Below, piece by piece: positions 7,232-13,521 of a stretch of DNA of 24,282 nt. Within the stretch, counting starts at the first letter, position 1, and each line of letters opens with the position of its first letter. Under the pieces are notes generated by a model, which saw only the letters and a program-made list of their open reading frames with translations, was not told where the DNA came from and did not search any database. The stretch lies in the NCBI GenBank assembly GCA_937920345.1, contig CALGVA010000029.1, positions 1-24,282 of the forward strand. The letters are read 5' to 3'. Source of the stretch: an uncultured Lachnospiraceae bacterium. Its GTDB lineage: Bacteria; Bacillota; Clostridia; Lachnospirales; Lachnospiraceae. The translations under genes were made by a program, and so were the position numbers.

Positions 7232-8479
7232 ATGAGACAGAGAATGCGGTATCTGCATATGCAAATCAGAAAAACGATAAAACTGTTTCCGCGTATGTTG
7301 TTACAGGCAACCTTGCTTATGCTGCTCATAGGTGTGGTTGCTTTTTGTGCTGTCAGAAGTATGGAGCAGGAGCCGCTGGCGGTACGGGCGGATATCGGTG
7401 TGGTCGTGCGGGATGAGGATACGATAACCCGCATGGCATTTCAATATGTAGAGAATCTGGAGAGCGCATCGCAGGTCTGCCGTTTCTTGCGGATAACGGA
7501 AGAAGAAGGTTTTCGGGCATTGGAAAAGGGCGAGATCGCAGCGCTTATTGTACTGCCTGAGCAGATCGTGCAAGGGATTATGGACGGACGCAATCCTTCC
7601 GTGGATATCTTTTTCCCGGAAAATGCAGGACTGGAGACTATGCTTCTGCGGGAACTGACCGAATCGGGCTCCGGACTTCTGCGGGTGGCGCAGGCGCAGA
7701 TCTATGGCGCATATGATACGGCAGTGCATTATGGAATTACGGATCGGCTGTCTGTTATGGAGGCAGAGATCGACAGCTATAATCTGGCATTTGCGCTTGA
7801 CCGGCTGGCGCTGTACGATACGGAGCCGGTGTCTGCCACGGGGCGGATGAGTGTGCTGCAGTATTATGCGGCATCCGGCATGGTGCTGTTCCTGCTGTTA
7901 TCGGGGATGGCGCTGTATCCGGTCATGCGGCAGGAGCCGGCAGCCTTTCGCAGACAGCTTATGCGGCAGGGAACGGGCAGCGCCTGGCAGGGATTCTGTC
8001 AGTGGGTATGCTGTTTCCTGTGTATTGTGCTTGTGATCTGCGGGATATGGATTGCGGGTGTAATTGCAGGCGCGGCGGCGCCCGATCTGATGGAGAAGAT
8101 AACGGTAATGACCGCGGGCGGCGGCGCGTATGAGAGTGCGGCTATGAAAGCGGGGATATTGCTGCTTGTGCTCGTGACAGTATCCGCATATCTTGATCTG
8201 CTGTACAGTATTGCGGGAAGCAGGACAGGCAGTATCCTGCTGATTTTCCTGTGCTCTGTGATGATGGTTTATCTGTCGGGAGGACTGGTTCCGTCGGTAT
8301 TTCTGCCGCGGGCAGTGCAGGCGGTGGGGGAGAAGCTGCCGACAGCCTATCTGATTCGCGCCGTCGGTGGATTATATGCGGGGTACAGTGCGGGATCGGC
8401 CGGACAGTGTGTGGCAGGTATGTGTGTTTATACGGCGGTATTCGGCATAGTAGCGCATCTGCTTGGAAAGCGGGACTAG
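7232..8479 (+). CDS. ABC-2 type permease protein (first)
   Basis: Integral membrane subunit of an ABC exporter, 415 residues from this start. The topology is that of ABC-2 proteins: one N-terminal helix (about residues 20-40), an outer domain of about 170 residues, then five helices, including YYAASGMVLFLLLSGMALYPV, the CCFLCIVLVICGIWIAGVIAG segment and a final helix after the conserved LPTAYL motif. The frame is open 34 codons further upstream, but that overlaps the preceding gene and looks non-coding. GGAAGG at 7216-7221 supports the ATG at 7232. It probably works with the ATPase at 4566 and the paralogous protein at 8589 as a heterodimeric channel. Confidence 0.85.
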   Translation: MRQRMRYLHMQIRKTIKLFPRMLLQATLLMLLIGVVAFCAVRSMEQEPLAVRADIGVVVRDEDTITRMAFQYVENLESASQVCRFLRITEEEGFRALEKGEIAALIVLPEQIVQGIMDGRNPSVDIFFPENAGLETMLLRELTESGSGLLRVAQAQIYGAYDTAVHYGITDRLSVMEAEIDSYNLAFALDRLALYDTEPVSATGRMSVLQYYAASGMVLFLLLSGMALYPVMRQEPAAFRRQLMRQGTGSAWQGFCQWVCCFLCIVLVICGIWIAGVIAGAAAPDLMEKITVMTAGGGAYESAAMKAGILLLVLVTVSAYLDLLYSIAGSRTGSILLIFLCSVMMVYLSGGLVPSVFLPRAVQAVGEKLPTAYLIRAVGGLYAGYSAGSAGQCVAGMCVYTAVFGIVAHLLGKRD

Positions 8480-8498
8480 TATGATCCGCTTTAATTAA

Positions 8499-8560
8499 CC
8501 TTATGTTTTGCGCCGGCACAGCGCGAAACTGAACTGCGAAAGGATGACGCAGTGATAAGG
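8499..8560 (+). repeat. Small three-arm inverted repeat between the permease genes
   Basis: CCTTAT 8499-8504 pairs with ATAAGG 8555-8560. It encloses a GCGC 8510-8513 / GCGC 8521-8524 arm and an ACTGCG 8533-8538 / CGCAGT 8548-8553 arm. It resembles in plan the element at 859-981 but not in sequence. It fills most of the 109-base gap and ends about 20 bases before the ribosome binding site of the next gene. Confidence 0.5.
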
Positions 8561-8588
8561 CATAAAGTAATGAAGTGACGAAAGGATT

Positions 8589-9818
8589 ATGACAGTTGTG
8601 CGTGTAAAGAGCAACAGAACATTCAGGCAATATGGCATATGGATTCGGCTTCTTATGAAGAGATTGTGGCGGCAGCCGGTCTACATTGTGCTGCTTGTGC
8701 TGCTTCCGATTCTGGGGTGGGCAGTGACCGGGCTGGAGCAGAGTGAACGGGGTGCCGGTGTGGCAGTCTGTGTGGAAGCAGGTGCATGGAACCGGCAGAT
8801 CACAGAAGGTCTGCAGGAACAGGCGGCGGACAGCATTCTGGAATTTGTGTTTTGTGAGGACGCTTACGAGGTGGAACGGAACGTGATCAGCGGGGATGCG
8901 GACTGCGGCTTCGTGATCGCGGGAGAGATCGGGGACAGAGTCATGGACCGGGAGTGGTCGAAGACCGTTACGGTCTATGAGACGCCCGCGAGCAGCATTA
9001 CGGGGATGGCGAAGGAGCGCATCGGCGGTGTGATCTTTCGGTTGTACGCGGAGCAGTGTTACGAGACGTTCATGCTGACGATGGCGGCCGGTCTGCAGGA
9101 ATCAGATCACTATGCGGCCCATTCGCCCGGTACTGGAACTGATACCGTAAATGAGCATGGCAACATCGATATATCGGATAAAATGATAGAGGATTTTGCT
9201 GATTTTGCATGGGACGCATACGAGACACATCTGGTGGACGGCAGCACATTCGGATTTCGATATATAAGTGGCGACCAGAAGAGTCAACATACTTCCGACA
9301 CAGATGTTATATCTGACACGGTTGTCTTCCCCGTAAAAGGCGTGTTTGCAGTGATTATTTTCATCAGCGGCATGTGCGGCATGTTAGAATATGACACAGA
9401 CAGAAGGGAAAAAAGATTTATCCGTCTGGCGCCGGACATATTGACCTATATAGTCAATGTATGGATTCCCACTGTTTTTGTCTCTGTTGCAGCGCTCCTG
9501 TGCCTGTGGATCTTGGACGGCGTTATTCTAAGAGGCGGCGCGGCGGGAACGGGCGGACTGCGCGGTCTGCTATCCGTATGGAGTGCCGGCATGTGGACGG
9601 AGCAGATCGGGCGGCTGCTGCTCTATCAGGTCATCGTTGTGGCTTACTGCTGTCTGCTCGGTATGGTATTGAGAAGGCGGGAGACGATCGCAGCGGCAAT
9701 TCCGGTCTTTGCGGCGGGAAGTCTTGTGTGTGCGCCGGTATTTATCAGGCTGGGAAATTATGTGCCGGTTTTCGCGGTGCTGGAGAAGCTGTTTCCGGTG
9801 ACGTATTATCTAATGTAG
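8589..9818 (+). CDS. ABC-2 type permease protein (second), possibly C-terminally shortened
   Basis: Membrane subunit of an ABC exporter, 409 residues, same plan as its upstream neighbour: a first helix (PVYIVLLVLLPILGWAV, about 30-50), an outer domain of about 200 residues, then a set of C-terminal helices. Only five helices are apparent against six in the neighbour. The protein stops at LFPVTYYLM, exactly at the motif (LPTAYL in the neighbour) after which the neighbour continues about 45 residues through a last helix. AAAGGA precedes the ATG by two to three bases. The outer part is hydrophilic (GTGTDTVNEHGN). It could be a naturally short form or a recently damaged gene; a two-base frame change would add about 25 residues but not a clear helix. 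Confidence 0.8.
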   Translation: MTVVRVKSNRTFRQYGIWIRLLMKRLWRQPVYIVLLVLLPILGWAVTGLEQSERGAGVAVCVEAGAWNRQITEGLQEQAADSILEFVFCEDAYEVERNVISGDADCGFVIAGEIGDRVMDREWSKTVTVYETPASSITGMAKERIGGVIFRLYAEQCYETFMLTMAAGLQESDHYAAHSPGTGTDTVNEHGNIDISDKMIEDFADFAWDAYETHLVDGSTFGFRYISGDQKSQHTSDTDVISDTVVFPVKGVFAVIIFISGMCGMLEYDTDRREKRFIRLAPDILTYIVNVWIPTVFVSVAALLCLWILDGVILRGGAAGTGGLRGLLSVWSAGMWTEQIGRLLLYQVIVVAYCCLLGMVLRRRETIAAAIPVFAAGSLVCAPVFIRLGNYVPVFAVLEKLFPVTYYLM

Positions 9819-9872
9819 GCGTAATGTTCGGTGCCGCCTGGTGCAGCACTTCAGGGAGCAATCGAAAATGGA

Positions 9873-9902
9873 TTGACGTCATAAAAGATTAAAATGTAAA
9901 TA
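9873..9902 (+). promoter_or_regulatory. Possible promoter of mtnA
   Basis: TTGACG at 9873-9878 and TAAATA at 9897-9902 are 18 bases apart. The predicted start would fall just before the GGGAG ribosome binding site (9910-9914). The -10 match is modest. Confidence 0.35.
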
Positions 9903-9923
9903 TAAAAAAGGGAGAACACGACT

Positions 9924-11018
9924 ATGAACAATACAGACAAGAAAAAGAACATTATGGAGTACGAGACAGTAGCGCTGGACGATGCAGACAGCGCGCTTGT
10001 GATCCTGGATCAGACACTTCTGCCGGGGAAAGCGGAACTGATCAGCCTGCATACCGGGGAGGAGATCTGGAATGCAATCTATCTTTTGAAAGTGCGCGGT
10101 GCGCCGGCCATCGGCGTGGCGGCGGCATTCGGTGTCTATCTGCTGGCAAAAGGGATCGAGGCGCAGGATTACGATACATTTTACAGGGAGTTTTGTAAGC
10201 ACAAGGAGTATCTGAACTCCGCCAGACCCACAGCGGTCAATTTATCTTGGGCGTTAAACCGGATGGAGCGGGTGTGCATCGAGAATCAGGAGCTGCCCGT
10301 GGCCGAGATCAAGCGGAAGCTCAGGGATGAGTCGATTGCCATGAAGGAGGAGGATATCCGGGTGTGCAAGGCCATCGGCGAGTACGGACTGACGTTGGTG
10401 AAGCCGGGGGACGGTATCCTGACGCACTGCAATGCGGGGCAGCTTGCTACATGCAGATACGGGACGGCGACGGCGCCGATCTATCTGGGGCAGGAGAGAG
10501 GCTACAATTTCCGCGTGTTTGCCGACGAGACGAGACCCTTATTACAGGGGGCGCGGCTGACTTCCTATGAACTGTATGCTTCGGGGGTGGATGTGACGCT
10601 GATCTGTGATAACATGTCCGCTACGGTCATGCGAAACGGATGGGTCAATGCTGTGTTTGTGGGCTGTGACCGGGTGGCGGCGAACGGAGATACGGCGAAT
10701 AAGATCGGCACGTCCGTGGTGGCGACGGTAGCGAAACGCTATAACGTGCCTGTGTACATCTGCGCGCCCACTTCCACCATCGACATGGATACGGCAACCG
10801 GTGCGGATATCACGATCGAACAGCGTCCGGCGCACGAGGTTACGGATATGTGGTATGAAAAGCCCATGGCGCCGGCCGGCGTGAAAGTGTTTAATCCGGC
10901 TTTCGACGTGACAGACCACGATCTGATCGCGGGGATCGTGACGGAGCACGGTATCGCGAGGGCGCCGTACACGGAATCGCTTAAGGAGATTTTTGAGAAG
11001 AAACTGAAAACTTTTTAA
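9924..11018 (+). CDS. mtnA: S-methyl-5-thioribose-1-phosphate isomerase
   Basis: Converts 5-methylthioribose 1-phosphate to the ribulose form, a step of methionine salvage from methylthioadenosine; relatives also act on 5-deoxyribose 1-phosphate. The 364-residue protein has the usual length and the eIF2B-like isomerase fold. Family motifs are KVRGAPAIGVAAAFG, RPTAVNLSWA, ILTHCNAGQLAT with the catalytic Cys169, ADETRPLLQGARLT and VGCDRVAANGDTANKIGT with catalytic Asp249. GGGAG at 9910-9914 gives this ATG; an inner Met at residue 11 (MEYETV) is also a common family start. No mtnK, mtnN or later salvage genes adjoin it, so it appears as a single-gene unit. It is unrelated to the exporter cluster before it. 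Confidence 0.95.
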   Translation: MNNTDKKKNIMEYETVALDDADSALVILDQTLLPGKAELISLHTGEEIWNAIYLLKVRGAPAIGVAAAFGVYLLAKGIEAQDYDTFYREFCKHKEYLNSARPTAVNLSWALNRMERVCIENQELPVAEIKRKLRDESIAMKEEDIRVCKAIGEYGLTLVKPGDGILTHCNAGQLATCRYGTATAPIYLGQERGYNFRVFADETRPLLQGARLTSYELYASGVDVTLICDNMSATVMRNGWVNAVFVGCDRVAANGDTANKIGTSVVATVAKRYNVPVYICAPTSTIDMDTATGADITIEQRPAHEVTDMWYEKPMAPAGVKVFNPAFDVTDHDLIAGIVTEHGIARAPYTESLKEIFEKKLKTF

Positions 11019-11041
11019 GAAACCAACAAAACTTTTCATTA

Positions 11042-11083
11042 CTACTGAAAACTTTTGTAAAATATATAAAAAGTTTTCAGTAG
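11042..11083. terminator. Inverted repeat between convergent genes, possible bidirectional terminator
   Basis: A perfect 15-bp inverted repeat (11042-11056 with 11069-11083, CTACTGAAAACTTTT and its complement) around a 12-base A/T loop lies between mtnA and the convergent minus-strand gene. T-runs lie inside the arms rather than after them, so termination strength is unsure. A direct copy of the same 13 bases overlaps the mtnA stop at 11003-11015. Confidence 0.55.
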
Positions 11084-11098
11084 AGTAAAAAGTTTAGG

Positions 11099-11605
11099 TT
11101 ATGTTCCCGAATTCCAATAAAATCGCAATACCACGCCAAATTTTCTATTTAAAGTGGCGACTTTTCCTATGTTCACATCTCCATCCATGATAATATATTC
11201 TTCCCCATCAGCATATACATTCAGGGCTTCACCGCCTTTGTGTATATAGTCTTCTTTGCAGATGTTAGAAATAATCTTACAAATGCTGTCGGGACTATGC
11301 CCTTGCTTAATCTCCAATGCTACATCAGCATCACCAATATAATCATCACCAAATACTACAAGATATTCTGCGTCGCCATCGATTAACATTTGTTCATAAC
11401 TGGTGGGATTGTTAACCTCATGATAATAATTTATGGAGAGACCAATCAAAAATACAATTAAAACTGGAAAAAAGCCCTCACTAAACCGCTGAAAATAAGT
11501 TTTCTGTTCCCACTTTTTACCATACCGTGTAAAAACTGGAATTTTTACACGTATTAATGACAGGACAAAATCAGCTATTATAAATGCAATGATAACCTTA
11601 ACCAT
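11099..11605 (-). CDS. Unknown membrane protein
   Basis: A 168-residue protein, not recognised. Two hydrophobic segments are clear: near the start (VKVIIAFIIADFVLSLI) and near residue 55 (FFPVLIVFLIGLSINYY), with a basic loop between them. The C-terminal 100 residues are hydrophilic and contain acidic, beta-like stretches (EYLVVFGDDYIGDAD, EEYIIMDGDVNIGKV). The frame extends to a TTG at 11659, but GGGAG ten bases before the ATG at 11605 favours the shorter form. It is AT-rich, on the minus strand, downstream of two other unknown exported or membrane proteins. Confidence 0.65.
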   Translation of the reverse strand: MVKVIIAFIIADFVLSLIRVKIPVFTRYGKKWEQKTYFQRFSEGFFPVLIVFLIGLSINYYHEVNNPTSYEQMLIDGDAEYLVVFGDDYIGDADVALEIKQGHSPDSICKIISNICKEDYIHKGGEALNVYADGEEYIIMDGDVNIGKVATLNRKFGVVLRFYWNSGT

Positions 11606-11661
11606 TTGTGTACCGCTCCCATTAACTGTTGTTATTGTACCATAAATATTAACTGACAAAT

Positions 11662-11689
11662 TGAGGAAACACCATTCGATGTTTCCTCA
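11662..11689 (-). terminator. Inverted repeat between two minus-strand genes
   Basis: A perfect 10-bp stem (TGAGGAAACA 11662-11671 with TGTTTCCTCA 11680-11689) has an 8-base loop, 25 bases past the stop of the secreted protein gene. Only a weak T-tract follows on the minus strand, so it may be a partial terminator or transcript-stabilising hairpin. Confidence 0.4.
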
Positions 11690-11713
11690 TATTTACCTTA
11701 AATACCAGGATGT

Positions 11714-12793
11714 TTATCCCCATATCAAATAATCTGCTCGACCGGCAATTCTACCTGATAATGTAGTATGTAATGCCACAAGCCGTGCCCGATCATACAA
11801 ATTCATATATAAATCAAAATAACATAATGATATTGATAAGCCAAAACTAAATAGAGAAGTGGTTCCTGCTATCAATCCCATAATTCCAGAGACACAGGTG
11901 CTAACATATTCGTGAGACACATCTGCCGATTCCAAATCATCGTAGATGGCATTTAATAGCTCTTCAACCGATTCCGCTGTATCATAATGATTTATTAAAG
12001 AAGTTTTAATCATTCTAGCGTGTTCGATAGCTATTGAGGGATCATATTCTGCTAAATCCTGTATCGCATCTGCAGTGTTAAGTGAGATGTCTTTACCTGC
12101 GCTGGCGACTTCCACCAGTTCATCAAGTTTTTCTTTAGAATCTGTGATATCATCGTATAGATTTCTCACATTATTTGAAAAGATAGATATTTTACTTTGC
12201 TGTACAAAAGAATCATATGCTCTGATATCATCTTCTGTGATAACGTAAGCATATATGTTGTCAAATCCCGGATTAGCTTTGGTATAGTTGGGATTATCTA
12301 TATAATGTGACATATACAAGTAGAAAACATATTGACCAAAATTACTTACATTCCCATATCTGTTTAATGCTACATTGGTGACATATGCCAATCTCTCATT
12401 TTGCTCCTGCGGTGTTTCAGGCGGATTTCCATTCTGTGCATATGGAACTACATACGCTTGGTTCAGAAGTTCACTTTCCAAATTTCTTGTCTGCTCTGTT
12501 ACAACAGATAATGCTGCAATTTGTTCAGTATATCCCTCATAAAATGAGGTTTCTTTTCTTTCTAGCTGTGTCAGTTCAGCGATATCTTCTGAACTGAACC
12601 CGATACTTTCCCATGCTTTGCCAGCTATGGTGATATCGTCTAATGCCATCTTCAGCCGTTCAGTATCAATGCTTGTTGCTTCAACCGCTGTTTCTGCCGC
12701 TTCTATAGCATAAACATTTTGCGACGGGTAAAAAGCTGTGGTTGCAATGATTAAATTCATTGCTACAATTAAACTTACTAATTTTTTTCCCAT
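11714..12793 (-). CDS. Unknown secreted protein
   Basis: A 359-residue protein, not recognised. Residues 1-29 form a clear signal peptide (GKK, hydrophobic core LVSLIVAMNLIIATTAF, likely cleavage after VYA). The mature part is acidic, mostly helical in appearance, and rich in Asn and Tyr. A hydrophobic stretch near residues 300-325 (CVSGIMGLIAGTTSLFSFGLSIS) is glycine- and serine-rich and could be a membrane-active or buried helix. GGAGGA in front of the ATG is a strong ribosome binding site. It is AT-rich and sits between two unknown membrane-protein genes on the same strand, so a shared operon is likely. A toxin or host-interaction role is conceivable but nothing shows it. Confidence 0.75.
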   Translation of the reverse strand: MGKKLVSLIVAMNLIIATTAFYPSQNVYAIEAAETAVEATSIDTERLKMALDDITIAGKAWESIGFSSEDIAELTQLERKETSFYEGYTEQIAALSVVTEQTRNLESELLNQAYVVPYAQNGNPPETPQEQNERLAYVTNVALNRYGNVSNFGQYVFYLYMSHYIDNPNYTKANPGFDNIYAYVITEDDIRAYDSFVQQSKISIFSNNVRNLYDDITDSKEKLDELVEVASAGKDISLNTADAIQDLAEYDPSIAIEHARMIKTSLINHYDTAESVEELLNAIYDDLESADVSHEYVSTCVSGIMGLIAGTTSLFSFGLSISLCYFDLYMNLYDRARLVALHTTLSGRIAGRADYLIWG

Positions 12794-12931
12794 AAAAGTC
12801 CTCCAATCTGTTTATCAAACTATATATAGAATATCATAATGTGTTGACATATACAACTACTAAAATACTTTGATGCACTTCCGACCATATACGTCGGTGT
12901 CAATAGAAAATTACTCATTTCTGATTACAAC

Positions 12932-13456
12932 TTATATTATGAATCTGGCATATACCGCAAATACAAATGAAACCACTGCCAATATAATCAAAATTCCATG
13001 CCAACATCTGTTTTCTGCCTCATCTTCTCCATTGGGGATCAACCATTGTACTTGCGGAAAGAGTAGTATATGATCACGAAGATTTTTGTTGAATTCTATC
13101 ACGATAATCCAGATAATTCCAAATGCCATCAATATGTGCATTATGATATTTGTTATAGGCGCAGTTGACGTCGTTACATATAAATAGTTAAATAATTTAT
13201 GCAGGATTAATCCGTCTGCCATAGTGCATAGTATAGTAAATATGCGGCCACCAAATGTATTGTTTAATCCCCATTTCAGCCCCAAAATAACTTCCGGGAA
13301 AAAGATAATATAAACGGAAATCGTTAAGGCTCTGACATATCTGCTGTGAGCATTACCTTCTAAAGCCCATATCCCGACCAAACATATCATCGTCGTACAT
13401 AAAAGCAACATAAACAAATTGTATAAAAAAACAACTACTTTACCATCGTTTTTCAT
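12932..13456 (-). CDS. Unknown multi-pass membrane protein
   Basis: A 174-residue protein with about five membrane helices (VVFLYNLFMLLLCTTMICLVG, ALTISVYIIFFPEVILG, IFTILCTMADGLIL, IIMHILMAFGIIWIIVIEF and HGILIILAVVSFVFAVYA); family not recognised. Three ATGs lie close together at 13465, 13462 and 13456. GGAGGA at 13466-13471 is best spaced (nine bases) for 13456. The ATG at 13465 would overlap, as ATGA, the natural stop of the kinase reading frame, pointing to ancestral translational coupling. It is AT-rich compared with the kinase upstream. It may be a partner of the sensor kinase, by position only. Confidence 0.7.
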   Translation of the reverse strand: MKNDGKVVVFLYNLFMLLLCTTMICLVGIWALEGNAHSRYVRALTISVYIIFFPEVILGLKWGLNNTFGGRIFTILCTMADGLILHKLFNYLYVTTSTAPITNIIMHILMAFGIIWIIVIEFNKNLRDHILLFPQVQWLIPNGEDEAENRCWHGILIILAVVSFVFAVYARFII

Positions 13457-13461
13457 TAGCA

Positions 13462-13521
13462 TCATTCCTCCCCCGCAATCAGCGGAATACTGATCGTAAA
13501 CGTTGTCCCTTCGCCTTCCTA
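13462..13521 (-). pseudogene. Severed C-terminal end of the kinase reading frame
   Basis: After the TAG, 18 in-frame codons encode EGEGTTFTISIPLIAGEE and end at TGA 13462-13464. In related kinases the preceding residues read S-E-x-G-x-G-T, so the stop replaces a probable Glu codon (GAG to TAG would do it). The last beta strand of the ATP-binding domain is thus cut off unless the stop is read through. Confidence 0.7.

Noticed and set aside
9461..9892. Plus-strand frame overlapping the end of the second permease
   Set aside because: Most of it is an off-frame reading of membrane helices. Only its last 25 codons matter, as a possible frameshifted tail, and are treated as a finding.
12843..12848. 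Perfect TTGACA on the plus strand
   Set aside because: No -10 box at a workable distance and no plus-strand gene follows.
12881..12897. CCGAC/GTCGG hairpin downstream of the five-helix protein gene
   Set aside because: Only five base pairs and no T-tract on the minus strand, so it is not strong enough to call a terminator.
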